Positions 14,741 through 22,912 of a stretch of DNA of 64,000 bases are shown here, piece by piece. This stretch comes from Caldilineaceae bacterium SB0661_bin_32 (GTDB taxonomy: Bacteria; Chloroflexota; Anaerolineae; Caldilineales; Caldilineaceae). The position numbers were made by a program, and so were the translations under genes. The notes beneath the pieces were generated by a model. It worked only from the letters and a program-made list of their open reading frames with translations. It made no database searches and had not been told where the DNA came from. The stretch spans positions 1 through 64,000 of the forward strand of contig VXMH01000102.1 in NCBI GenBank assembly GCA_009841235.1. Reading direction: 5' to 3'. The stretch's first letter is position 1; every line of letters starts with the position of its first letter.

Positions 14741-16126
14741 TCAGCCCGGAGTCAGGTGGGGCGTATGCGCCTGCACATAGGGTTTGACGACCTCCAGACT
14801 CTGGCCCATAACGTCGATTGCCGTGTCGATTTCCTTTTCCGCCATGGGCGTGGAGACGGCGTACTGGCACCTGGGCGCACTGAAGATGCCGCGGTTCATC
14901 ATTTCAAGGTGCAGCAGCTTTGGCAGGTCCAGCGCTTTTTCCTGCGCGGCCACGGCATCGCGGGCATTTCTTATCTTTCCGCGGCTCCAGTGGATGCGGA
15001 TAATGGATCCCGTGCCAACGGCGCGTATCCCCACGCCGGCTGATTGAAACGCTGCGTTCAGTCCTTTTCTCAGCCGCTGGCCCAGCTCGTTGATTCTTGC
15101 CACCTGGCCGGCTCCGAAATCCTTCATCGTGGCCAGGCCGGCTGCCATCGTAATGTTGTTGCCGTTAAATGTACCGTTATGGGGGATCGTCATGGGGTGG
15201 GTCGGGTCGAACGGCGCCATGATCTCTTTACGTCCGCCGAAGGCCGCCAGCGGCAGTCCGCCGCCGATAAACTTGGCGATGGAGGTCAGGTCAGGCGTCA
15301 CTCCGATCGTGGACTGAAACCCACCGACATCCTGCCGGAACGTCATGATTTCGTCAAAGATCAGGAGGACGTCAAATTCGTCAGCCAGCTGCCTGATACC
15401 CTGCAGGTAGCCGGGCTCGGGTTCTACGCCGCCGCCGGCGCCGAGGGCGGGTTCCAGAATTATGCCGGCGACGCCGCCGCCGTGCGCGCGCAGGAGGTCT
15501 CGCAGAGCATCAAGATCATTGAACGGCGCAACCAGCATTCCTTCGAGCGTCGATTCGGGGACGCCTCTGCTTGAGAGCCTGGGACGGGGAACTCCCTCTT
15601 CAGAAGTGTCCGGCTGCATGTTCAGCTGTACGTAGTCGTGAGAGCCGTGATAGCCGCCGTCCATCTTGATGATGATGTCCTTGCCGGTAAAGGCCCTCGC
15701 CGCCCGCATCGCCAGGAGGGTCGCTTCCGTACCGGAATTGCAGTAACGAACGCTGTCAAAACTGGGTACGCGGCTGCAGAGCATCTCTGCGTGCACGACT
15801 GTAACTTCGGCGGCGGAGCCGAGAACGGTACCGCGGGCTGCCTGCTCCTGGATGGCGCTGACTGTTGCCGGGTGGGCGTGACCGTGAATCAAGGAAGTGT
15901 AGTTGTTGAGAAAGTCGATGTATTGATTCTCGTCGTAGTCATAAAGAAAACAGCCTTCCCCATGCGTCATGTAGGCAGGGTAAGGCGTGTAATATGAAGC
16001 TGCCCTCGTGTCTCCGCCGGGCATCGACTCTTTGGCGCGCGTGTTCCACTCGCCCGATCCTCGCGTGCGCTCGAGAAAGGTCTTTGTAACCGAACCGGCG
16101 GCGTCCTGGCTTGACTTGGAACTCAC
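14741..16126 (-). CDS. Class III aminotransferase, glutamate-1-semialdehyde aminomutase-like
   Basis: The 461-residue PLP enzyme shows the fold-type I hallmarks: CNSGTEATLLAMRAAR (phosphate-binding region), KMDGGYHGSHDYV, the Asp that pairs with PLP nitrogen in LLIFDEIMTFR, and the PLP lysine in TSIAKFIGGGLPLAAFGG. It resembles HemL most closely. With no other tetrapyrrole genes nearby, though, it may act on another amino-ketone or amino-alcohol substrate. The GTG start at 16126 was chosen because GGAGG lies 6 bases upstream; an upstream TTG at 16222 adds 32 unlikely residues. It precedes the sulfatase on the same strand. Specificity between true GSA aminomutase and a paralogue cannot be settled from sequence alone. 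Confidence 0.88.
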   Translation of the reverse strand: MSSKSSQDAAGSVTKTFLERTRGSGEWNTRAKESMPGGDTRAASYYTPYPAYMTHGEGCFLYDYDENQYIDFLNNYTSLIHGHAHPATVSAIQEQAARGTVLGSAAEVTVVHAEMLCSRVPSFDSVRYCNSGTEATLLAMRAARAFTGKDIIIKMDGGYHGSHDYVQLNMQPDTSEEGVPRPRLSSRGVPESTLEGMLVAPFNDLDALRDLLRAHGGGVAGIILEPALGAGGGVEPEPGYLQGIRQLADEFDVLLIFDEIMTFRQDVGGFQSTIGVTPDLTSIAKFIGGGLPLAAFGGRKEIMAPFDPTHPMTIPHNGTFNGNNITMAAGLATMKDFGAGQVARINELGQRLRKGLNAAFQSAGVGIRAVGTGSIIRIHWSRGKIRNARDAVAAQEKALDLPKLLHLEMMNRGIFSAPRCQYAVSTPMAEKEIDTAIDVMGQSLEVVKPYVQAHTPHLTPG

Positions 16127-16609
16127 GGCAGACCTCCATGTGGGTCCTTCACTGGCACTGGTTTTCGATTCTTGTCGTGCTGGGCCGGACAGTTTGGCAG
16201 CTACCTCGCCGGAGAACCGCAAAAAGGGGCCCCGGGAGCTGCATAAGGGCTTTCAAAAGACCGGGATTCGAAGCGTCAATCATTCACTCGTGGGATTGTA
16301 GCATACAGTTTCGGCCGCAACAATGGGCTCCTTCCGGAAGGGCAGGCACAAGGCCTGCCCCTAGCGTGGTTTTGTCGTTGCCAGAGGTGCAGGAGAGCTC
16401 ACCGCCATTTGAACTGCACCCGTTCTCGGCTATATTTGACCTGTTTGTCACTCTTCAAGTGGGACTCGACACCAGGGAGGGAACAGAACAACCAACGCCG
16501 CCGTCTTAATTTGTGGTTGGAATGCTGAGCAGCCTGGTTCTGTCATCAGGGTCGGGCAGCAAAGTCAGATCGGTTCTTATGCATGCAATCACAGGAAGCG
16601 AGGTGAGGA
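16127..16609. other. 483-bp intergenic region with one palindrome
   Basis: The region separates the minus-strand aminotransferase from the plus-strand L,D-transpeptidase operon and must contain divergent promoters. It holds the REP-like palindrome at 16340-16360. No convincing paired -35/-10 was found. A strong AGGTGAGGA ribosome site lies just before 16610. Confidence 0.5.
16340..16360. repeat. REP-like palindrome
   Basis: The 8-bp arms gggcaggc and gcctgccc flank the loop acaag. This kind of GC-rich gggcaggc-N5-gcctgccc palindrome is common as dispersed intergenic repeats in bacterial genomes. It lacks a T tract directly after the stem. Only one copy occurs in the window. Confidence 0.45.
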
Positions 16610-17983
16610 ATGAGACGGCTATTAAAGCCCTTGGTTCGAGGGACGCTGGCCCTCATGTTGGCCGGTATTGCAGCAATTTCAAGTATCAGCGATGCAGCCG
16701 CCTATGAAGTGCACATCGTCAAGCCGGGCGAAACTCTGAGCGAGATCGCCAAGTACTATGGTACGACGGTAGCAGATCTGAGGAGGCTCAACAGCTTACG
16801 GGACGCCAATTTTGTCTGGTACGGCCAGCGTCTCCTGGTCGATGGAGGCGGCACGGCAAGCGTTCAGACCCAGGCCGCGGAAAGGTACCAACAATACCGG
16901 GTCCGGGCAGGCGACTCGCTAACCAATCTCGCCCGGCGCCACGGTCTGAGCGTGTCACGACTGGCACAGATCAACGGCATTTCGCCCTGGCACTGGTTGT
17001 ACAGGGGCCAGGTATTGCAAGTGCCGGGTTCGCCAGCACCTGTACGGGCCGCCCGGCCGGCGGCGCCGGTTTCACAAGCTGGCGCCGGAGGAGGAGGCCT
17101 CGAAAATGTTCAGCGCTACACAATCAGGCCGGGCGACACGCTGACACGCCTTGCGCAACAGCATGGCATCAGTCTGTCGAGGCTCATGTCCATGAACGGA
17201 CTGTCGTCGACAAGATGGCTATACGTCGGTCAAGTACTGTTCGTTCCCGCGAGGCCGGCGTCCGCCGAGGTGGGACCCGCCCAACGGGCGGCGCCCCTGG
17301 CACCTGCCATGCTGCCTGCCCCGCCTGTAGCGGCAATGCATCCGGGGCTGAGCCATGCCGCTATACATACGGTGCAGAACGGAGAGTTTCTCAAAGGCAT
17401 AGCGGGACAGTATGGCGTCAACCATGCCGCAATTGCAAGGTTGAACAACTTGACGAACCGCAGTATTCTTGAAGAGGGTCAGGCACTACGCATCCCATCA
17501 GAAAACGCGCTCGAACTCCTGGAGGTGATGGACCAGAGACTTGACCAGTCCCGCTATCCTACGTCATCGGAACGATGGATCGAAGTTGACCTGAGCGAAC
17601 AGATGGCGATTGCCTATGAAGGCGCTACGCCGGTAAGAGCGTTTGTCATCTCAACCGGCGTAGGGAGGACGCCCACGGTTCAAGGCACCTTCCGCATTTG
17701 GGCCAAGATCGCGATGCAGGACATGAGTGGCGGCAGCCGCGCGGCGGGCACATATTATCATCTGAGGGACGTAAAGAATGTACAGTACTTCCACCGGAGC
17801 TACGGCTTTCATGGAACGTACTGGCATGACAACTTCGGCACGCCCATGAGCCGAGGCTGCATCAATATGACAAATGAGGATGCCAAATGGCTCTTTGACT
17901 GGACTTCACCTACGGTCTTCAATGATGACTGGCTGTTCAGCAACAACGCCAACCCCGGCACACTGGTGATGGTCCATGAATAG
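16610..17983 (+). CDS. Secreted L,D-transpeptidase with four LysM domains
   Basis: The 457-residue protein has a signal sequence (about 1-31) and four LysM peptidoglycan-binding repeats at about 32-77, 95-139, 169-213 and 252-296, with short Ala/Pro linkers. A YkuD L,D-transpeptidase domain follows at about 322-456. The active-site signature HGTYWHDNFGTPMSRGCINM carries catalytic Cys417 with His401. It should make 3-3 crosslinks or attach proteins to wall peptides outside the membrane. It overlaps the next gene, a second YkuD protein, by 8 bp, so translation is coupled. The LysM copies are well diverged, so this is not a recent expansion. An AGGTGAGGA site fixes the start. Confidence 0.94.
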   Translation: MRRLLKPLVRGTLALMLAGIAAISSISDAAAYEVHIVKPGETLSEIAKYYGTTVADLRRLNSLRDANFVWYGQRLLVDGGGTASVQTQAAERYQQYRVRAGDSLTNLARRHGLSVSRLAQINGISPWHWLYRGQVLQVPGSPAPVRAARPAAPVSQAGAGGGGLENVQRYTIRPGDTLTRLAQQHGISLSRLMSMNGLSSTRWLYVGQVLFVPARPASAEVGPAQRAAPLAPAMLPAPPVAAMHPGLSHAAIHTVQNGEFLKGIAGQYGVNHAAIARLNNLTNRSILEEGQALRIPSENALELLEVMDQRLDQSRYPTSSERWIEVDLSEQMAIAYEGATPVRAFVISTGVGRTPTVQGTFRIWAKIAMQDMSGGSRAAGTYYHLRDVKNVQYFHRSYGFHGTYWHDNFGTPMSRGCINMTNEDAKWLFDWTSPTVFNDDWLFSNNANPGTLVMVHE

Positions 17984-18773
17984 GCGCCGGTTCAGCAGCT
18001 TCTTCCGCCACGGGAGTCTACCCGCGATGGCAGGAAAGCCGGGTCTTTCACTGGTGATGGCCCTGTTCTGTGGGCTGGCGCTCAACGGATGGGGCCACCC
18101 GGGTCCGGCAGCTGCCGCGGAAAGGCTTGTGCCGTTTCCCCAGACACCTGCCACTGAGGGCACGCAGGCCGGCCTGGAGTTGCTACCTCCTCTTCCCTTC
18201 AGAGGCGCAACGCTGGACCTGCCTCGCGTGCGGAAGGAACGGGAAGAGTTACTGGCCAGTGCCAATCAGGCCCAGATGGCGGACAGTTCCGATTACCCAG
18301 TTTCGCCGAACGGCGCCACCCAACTCCATCTGGACGTGGGCCGGGCCCGTCTTGAGGGAGAGAAGTGGATTGAAGTTAGTCTGAGCGACCAGATGCTATA
18401 CGCGTGGGACGGCGACCAACTGGTAAACGAATTCCTGATCTCATCCGGTGTTCAGACATACCCCACGATCACGGGCGTCTTTCGCATGTGGGCGCGAACG
18501 CCTTCACAGACAATGTCCGGCGGCGACCGAGCTTCCGGCACCTACTACAATTTGCCAAATGTACAGTGGGTACAGTACTTTTACGGCGAATTCGCGCTTC
18601 ACGGGACGTACTGGCACAACAATTTCGGCACACCCATGAGCCACGGCTGCGTAAACCTGACGATTGAGGATGCCGAATGGCTATTCAACTGGACATTCCC
18701 CGAGTGGGACGGCGCCGGGGGATGGATACGCACGACGGAGAATGATGCCACCTTAGTGTGGGTCCACAGATAA
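17976..18773 (+). CDS. Secreted L,D-transpeptidase without LysM
   Basis: The 265-residue protein has a signal sequence with hydrophobic core about 24-38 and a likely cut after AAAA near 48. A linker follows, then a YkuD domain from about 130 to the end. The catalytic motif is HGTYWHNNFGTPMSHGCVNL, with His209 and Cys225. The domain is clearly paralogous to that of the upstream gene: the SGGxRAxGTYY block and the WLF ending are shared, so the pair arose by duplication with loss or gain of the LysM part. The ATG overlaps the upstream stop region and the stop overlaps the next ATG by one base, giving a tightly coupled operon. It should act on wall peptides; what separates it from its LysM-bearing partner may be localisation. 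Confidence 0.93.
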   Translation: MNRRRFSSFFRHGSLPAMAGKPGLSLVMALFCGLALNGWGHPGPAAAAERLVPFPQTPATEGTQAGLELLPPLPFRGATLDLPRVRKEREELLASANQAQMADSSDYPVSPNGATQLHLDVGRARLEGEKWIEVSLSDQMLYAWDGDQLVNEFLISSGVQTYPTITGVFRMWARTPSQTMSGGDRASGTYYNLPNVQWVQYFYGEFALHGTYWHNNFGTPMSHGCVNLTIEDAEWLFNWTFPEWDGAGGWIRTTENDATLVWVHR

Positions 18774-19456
18774 TGGCAACGAGGTCAAGATCCAGAAAGA
18801 AGACGGGGGCCAGGGGCGGCCGGCACTCTGAGAGGGGGGTTGGCGGCCGCTTGGCGCGGCCCTCCCGCCAGGAGTTGCGAGAGATTGCCGCAAAGAGGAG
18901 GCTCAGGCAGAATCTCTATGTATATGGAGGCGGCGCCATACTCGTTGCCATAGTGGCGCTGGTCATCTATGTAAACATTCGCAATTCTGCGCCAGTCGGC
19001 GACGAAGAGTCGTGGCCCTCACAGGGAAACACGCACATTCAACAAGGCAGTGCCTCTCCAATCGAATATAACACTACGCCTCCAACTTCCGGCCCTCACT
19101 ATCCGGGCCTGGCTCCCTGGGACATCTACAGTGAGCCGATTCGCTATGAGCAGGTCGTGCACAACATGGAGGACGGGGGCGTCATCGTCTACTATCAGTG
19201 TGAGGACGGGTGCCCAGAACTGAGGGAGCAGCTGGCGGAGGTGGTCAGACCTTATGTCGACAGCGGACGACACGTACTCATGATGCCGAATGATCCCAAT
19301 TGGACCGGGTTTGGTTCGCAGTCGGCTCACAAGGATATGGGGTCTCGCATCGCACTGACTGCGTGGCAGAGGCTGGACAAGTTTGAAGAGTTTGACGAAA
19401 GCCGAATTCGCGGCTTCATTGAGAGATACGAGGGAATCGACCACCACGTGAGATAG
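18773..19456 (+). CDS. DUF3105 membrane-anchored protein
   Basis: The 227-residue protein starts with a very basic Arg/Gly/Ser-rich cytoplasmic tail. One membrane segment follows at about 46-65, then a DUF3105 domain recognised by NTTPPTSGPHYPG, the RYEQVVHNMEDGGVIVYY stretch and a final HHVR. The extracytoplasmic domain has conserved His residues and two Cys (CEDGC), but its activity is unknown. The ATG overlaps the stop of the L,D-transpeptidase by one base (TAATG), so it belongs to the wall-modifying operon. An in-frame GTG 15 bases upstream is less likely. The perfect terminator at 19498 closes the unit. A supporting role in envelope maintenance is inferred from context only. Confidence 0.85.
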   Translation: MATRSRSRKKTGARGGRHSERGVGGRLARPSRQELREIAAKRRLRQNLYVYGGGAILVAIVALVIYVNIRNSAPVGDEESWPSQGNTHIQQGSASPIEYNTTPPTSGPHYPGLAPWDIYSEPIRYEQVVHNMEDGGVIVYYQCEDGCPELREQLAEVVRPYVDSGRHVLMMPNDPNWTGFGSQSAHKDMGSRIALTAWQRLDKFEEFDESRIRGFIERYEGIDHHVR

Positions 19457-19497
19457 TCTGCGCTTTCGCTCCGTCCGCCACTCGTTTCCGGCAAGAA

Positions 19498-19525
19498 AAG
19501 GCCCACAGCATATGCTGTGGGCCTT
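19498..19525. terminator. Perfect 28-bp palindromic bidirectional terminator
   Basis: The sequence aaggcccacagcat is followed at once by its exact reverse complement, giving a 14-bp arm on each side. An A-rich flank lies on the left (aagaaaag) and gcgattttt on the right. It sits between the convergent DUF3105 and def genes and should stop transcription from both sides. Confidence 0.88.
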
Positions 19526-19557
19526 GCGATTTTTGAGAACGGGCGAGGCTATTTGTC

Positions 19558-20100
19558 CTAATGAAACAGATCTTCTACGGGCACCAACTCCGGTTCACCG
19601 TCTTCCACCTCGACGACCTTATACACTTGTTCAGCTTTGTCGACCATCAGCACGCCGCCCAGGTGATCGATTTCATGCTGGAAGATGCGCGCCAGCCAGT
19701 CGTAGGCTTTGATTCGCAGAGGTTTACCGTGGCGGTCCTGGGCCTTGACGAGAACGTAAGTCGCCCGGTCCACTTCGGCGGCCAGACCGGGAAGACTCAA
19801 GCAGGCTTCGTGAGCGATCTCCGAGCCCTTTGCCTTGACTATCTCCGGGTTGATTATCTCATAGCGTTGCATCGTCTCCTCTGGCTCCTCTTCATCTTCC
19901 GGATACTCGATGACGAAGATGCGCTGGTCCAGACCCACCTGCGGCGCGGCCAGACCGACGCCCTTGCCATCGCGCATCGTCTCCACCATGTTCTCCAGGA
20001 GCCGGTGGAGACGGCGGTCGAAGGTGCGCACGCGTTTTGCCGGCCGCCGCAGCATTTCTCCCTCATCTTCCCAGATCGTCAGAACCTTAAGTTTCGGCAT
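19558..20100 (-). CDS. def: Peptide deformylase
   Basis: This metalloenzyme removes the formyl group from new N-terminal methionines. In the 180-residue form starting at ATG 20100 the three motifs are GVGLAAPQVG (47-56), EACLS (98-102, metal ligand Cys100) and HEIDH (142-146, ligands His142 and His146 with catalytic Glu143). The second motif is usually EGCLS, so Ala99 replaces the common glycine. A TTG at 20166 would add 22 residues with no family match. No strong ribosome site is seen before ATG 20100. It is the last gene of the long minus-strand run. The 173-bp gap before it (20101-20273) has a tcgacca/tggtcga hairpin and a doubled cctcgcattcagc. No fmt gene is near. Confidence 0.94.
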   Translation of the reverse strand: MPKLKVLTIWEDEGEMLRRPAKRVRTFDRRLHRLLENMVETMRDGKGVGLAAPQVGLDQRIFVIEYPEDEEEPEETMQRYEIINPEIVKAKGSEIAHEACLSLPGLAAEVDRATYVLVKAQDRHGKPLRIKAYDWLARIFQHEIDHLGGVLMVDKAEQVYKVVEVEDGEPELVPVEDLFH

Positions 20101-20273
20101 GTCAAGACTGTCGCAGGGCAGTGTCAGGCTATCGCTTATCCGGAAAGATGGGTGCAAGGCGCGCAACCGGGGAGCCGGTACAGCCGGCGGGGTTCAGGGC
20201 GCCTCACGGCAGCCGCTCGTCGACCAAGTGTGGTCGAGCGGGCGTCCCAGGGCCTCGCATTCAGCCCTCGCAT

Positions 20274-20693
20274 TCAGCGCTGCGGGATGATAATCATGGT
20301 CAAGCGACTGATGTTGACCAGGCGCTCGCTCTCATCCTCGATGCGAATCTCCCACACGTGGGTGCGCCGTCCGATGTGAATCGGGCGCACCGTTCCATAT
20401 ACATAGCCGTCCCGAACTGAGCGCAGATGGTTGCCGTTAATGTCGAGGCCGACTGCAGTCAGGGAGCTCCGGTCTATCATCGCGTTTGACGCCACACTAC
20501 CCATCGTCTCCGCCAGCGCGATTGAGGCGCCCCCGTGCAGGAGGCCGTAGGGCTGTACCGTTCGGCCGTCCACGGGCATGCGGGCACACATAAAGTCGGC
20601 GCCAACCTCGGTGAACTCGATACCGAGGTTGGCGGCCAGTGTCCGCTCGCTCATCTCATTGATGGCAGCGACGGTCATTTCAGGATTGAACAT
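20274..20693 (-). CDS. PaaI-type hotdog thioesterase
   Basis: The 139-residue single hotdog domain hydrolyses acyl-CoA or aryl-CoA thioesters in this family. The hallmark QPYGLLHGGASIALAETMGS contains the HGG turn and the catalytic acid (Glu in ALAETMGS) on the central helix. The second half GLDINGNHLRSVRDGYVYGTVRPIHIGRRTHVWEIRI-type beta strands are complete. The ATG at 20693 was chosen over upstream starts because it gives the usual family length. An AGGA precedes it. It follows the LysM/glycosidase gene by 23 bp on the same strand, so they may share a message, although the functions do not obviously match. The true substrate is not known; menaquinone-pathway or phenylacetyl-CoA type substrates are possible. 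Confidence 0.88.
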   Translation of the reverse strand: MFNPEMTVAAINEMSERTLAANLGIEFTEVGADFMCARMPVDGRTVQPYGLLHGGASIALAETMGSVASNAMIDRSSLTAVGLDINGNHLRSVRDGYVYGTVRPIHIGRRTHVWEIRIEDESERLVNISRLTMIIIPQR

Positions 20694-20716
20694 CGTCCTA
20701 TTGCGGATGCTTCCGA

Positions 20717-22822
20717 TTACTTCGCCATGTTTCTCAGAGCGTGGAATATGGGCAAGGGACTCCAGTCGTTGCGAACAATGCCCCACTGGGCCTTTTCAGT
20801 GCCGTCTGCGACCACGCGGAAGTTCAGGTTCCACAAGAAGGCGGGGCCGACCCAACCCCAGTTTCGCATCATCTGGAAGGCCTCTACGGTCCAGCGCGCC
20901 TGTTCGTCGAAGTCGTTGTCGTTGGCGTAGCCGTAGCGGGGGTCGAAGGCGCCGCCGGCGGCCCAACCGAATTCGGTCGGCCAGATGGGGATATTGCCGG
21001 CTCCGTAGCGCAACGCCAGGTTGCGGTAGCCTTCCATCGTGCTGCGGAAACTCCACGAGTGGTGGGGGTTATCGCAGGCGCCGTTGAAGTGCTGATTGCC
21101 GGTCTGCTGGATGGCTTCACATGCACTTTGCCAAACTGCGTTGGGCGGCACGTTATAGCCGCTGGGGTGGGCGCCGAAGCCATCTACATAGTTGGCCAGA
21201 CCCTGTTGCAACATGGCTTCGAAGTAGCGGAAGTCGTCCATTGCCAGAGAGCCGTTGTCGCCCGCAGGGGTCAGAGCGCCGCTGATTACGTACATTGACG
21301 GGCAAGCGGCCTTGATCGCTCCGTAGGAGGGACGCAGCAGCGCCATGTATTCGCTGGGATTGATCGGACGGTTGCCCCATTCGTAGTGCAGATTCTGCTC
21401 GTTCCAGACTTCGATGGCTTTCACGGACGAGCCGCAGTACTCACCGGCGAGCCGGCCGAGGAACCTGGCGAAGGTCTGGGGATCGGCCGGCGGGCCGCCG
21501 ACCGTACCGTCGTAGCCCGATTCGCGCGACCAGTTGGGCGCGTTCACTACACTGAACAGCAGATTGAGTCCGCGCGCGTTGGCGGCGTTCACGAGAGGCC
21601 AGATATCGCCAAAGCCGTACTGGTTCTGCGTGGATTCAAAGACCTTCCACTCGATCTGCTGCTTCACCCAACCGAAGCCCAGCTCGCGGGTCTTATCCAT
21701 GGCGATGCCTTCCTGGCCGTTGTGAATCATGTGCGCCTGGACGCCGTAGCCGAAGCCGATGCCGGGCAACCTGGTTGCAGGCGCAGATGGAGCCGGTGCA
21801 GGGGCGGCAGACGGCGGCGGCGCCTCGGGCCGGGCCGGGATCTCGGACTCGGCGAATTTCTTTACGCCGGCAAGTGAACCGACCAGCTCGGTCAAGTCGC
21901 GGTAGATCCAGGCAGGCTCGCTCAGTCCCGACACCTCGACCTGGAACCATTCTTCCCTGGGGCCGATGCCGGTAATTTTAACCCGTGTGCCGGCGGTCAA
22001 TACGCTCAGGACGGGGTATTCGGTGCCGGGGCCGCCGCGAACATTCAGATGCGTCGGCTGGCTGACTGCGAACGGACCTCCCGCGGCCGGTGGTTGAGGC
22101 GCGGGCTGCGGCTGGGCGGTGCCGCCGCCTCCTGATGGAGGCGCAGTCGACCCGCCCTGAGGGATCCAAATCCTTGTGCCCCAGAACAAAGTATTTGCAT
22201 CGGCGAGATTATTGGCCCGCATTATTGCGGAGACGGTCGTGCCGTTATTGAAAGCGATGCGGCCGAGCGAATCGCCAAGCTGCACTTCGTACCAGAATCC
22301 ACCCGTCCTGGTCGCGCCGCCGCCACCGGCAGTGCCGCCGCCGCTTGTCCCTGACCCGGGAATGCACAGGCGCTGGCCGGTATAGACATAGGAAGTCACG
22401 GAAACCCCATTGGCCTGGGCAAGGCTATGAATCGAGACCCCGTAGTTGACCGCGATGCCGGAAAGGGTTTGACCGGCTACGACGGTATGTGTCCGGTTGC
22501 AGGCGCTGGGCTGCGAAGGAGCCGGCTGCTGCCCCGTTGTTGGAATTCGAAGCCGCTGGCCGACGTAAATCTGATTTGCATTCGCGATGTTATTGGCGGT
22601 AACCAAAGCCTGGACTGTAACGCCATACCTGACGGCTATACGAGAGAGGCTTTCGCCGGCCTGCACGACGTGCGTAGCGTACCCGGTTGCCTGGGGACTC
22701 ACACTGACCTGCAGTGGAGCGGCGGAGACCGTCTGCGGGAGCAAGGAGAAAAGCATTATCGCCGCGACCGATATGAGCCAGACACGCCGCGACGCTCTGA
22801 ACTGAGAAATACCTGCACGCAT
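20717..22822 (-). CDS. Secreted LysM-LysM-LysM-SH3b-glycoside hydrolase (GH-A clan)
   Basis: The 701-residue protein has a signal sequence (about 1-34) and three LysM repeats at about 50-94, 111-155 and 177-221. A bacterial SH3 domain (about 252-312) carries the LNVRGGPGTEYPVL motif. A Pro/Ala-rich linker leads to a clan GH-A TIM-barrel (about 354-701) resembling GH39/GH5. The acid/base is Glu475 in EVWNEQN and the nucleophile Glu617 in WPTEFGW. It should bind the cell wall and cleave a beta-linked polysaccharide or wall glycan. AAGGAG at ideal spacing fixes ATG 22822. An in-frame ATG 30 bases upstream is unlikely. It appears to have its own promoter at 22884-22912. Polymer specificity is not readable from the sequence. 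Confidence 0.88.
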   Translation of the reverse strand: MRAGISQFRASRRVWLISVAAIMLFSLLPQTVSAAPLQVSVSPQATGYATHVVQAGESLSRIAVRYGVTVQALVTANNIANANQIYVGQRLRIPTTGQQPAPSQPSACNRTHTVVAGQTLSGIAVNYGVSIHSLAQANGVSVTSYVYTGQRLCIPGSGTSGGGTAGGGGATRTGGFWYEVQLGDSLGRIAFNNGTTVSAIMRANNLADANTLFWGTRIWIPQGGSTAPPSGGGGTAQPQPAPQPPAAGGPFAVSQPTHLNVRGGPGTEYPVLSVLTAGTRVKITGIGPREEWFQVEVSGLSEPAWIYRDLTELVGSLAGVKKFAESEIPARPEAPPPSAAPAPAPSAPATRLPGIGFGYGVQAHMIHNGQEGIAMDKTRELGFGWVKQQIEWKVFESTQNQYGFGDIWPLVNAANARGLNLLFSVVNAPNWSRESGYDGTVGGPPADPQTFARFLGRLAGEYCGSSVKAIEVWNEQNLHYEWGNRPINPSEYMALLRPSYGAIKAACPSMYVISGALTPAGDNGSLAMDDFRYFEAMLQQGLANYVDGFGAHPSGYNVPPNAVWQSACEAIQQTGNQHFNGACDNPHHSWSFRSTMEGYRNLALRYGAGNIPIWPTEFGWAAGGAFDPRYGYANDNDFDEQARWTVEAFQMMRNWGWVGPAFLWNLNFRVVADGTEKAQWGIVRNDWSPLPIFHALRNMAK

Positions 22823-22883
22823 GTGTAACTCCTTATTCAAATCCAACTTCATTCAAGAAGGAAAGATCTTCTTCAGACTAATT

Positions 22884-22912
22884 ATTCTGCACCGTTTCCA
22901 CATTGAAGTCAA
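22884..22912 (-). promoter_or_regulatory. Candidate promoter for the LysM/glycosidase gene
   Basis: On the minus strand TTGACT (22912-22907) and CAGAAT (22889-22884) are 17 bp apart, 62 bp before the start codon. The -35 box overlaps the stop codon of the upstream dipeptidase gene. Confidence 0.35.
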
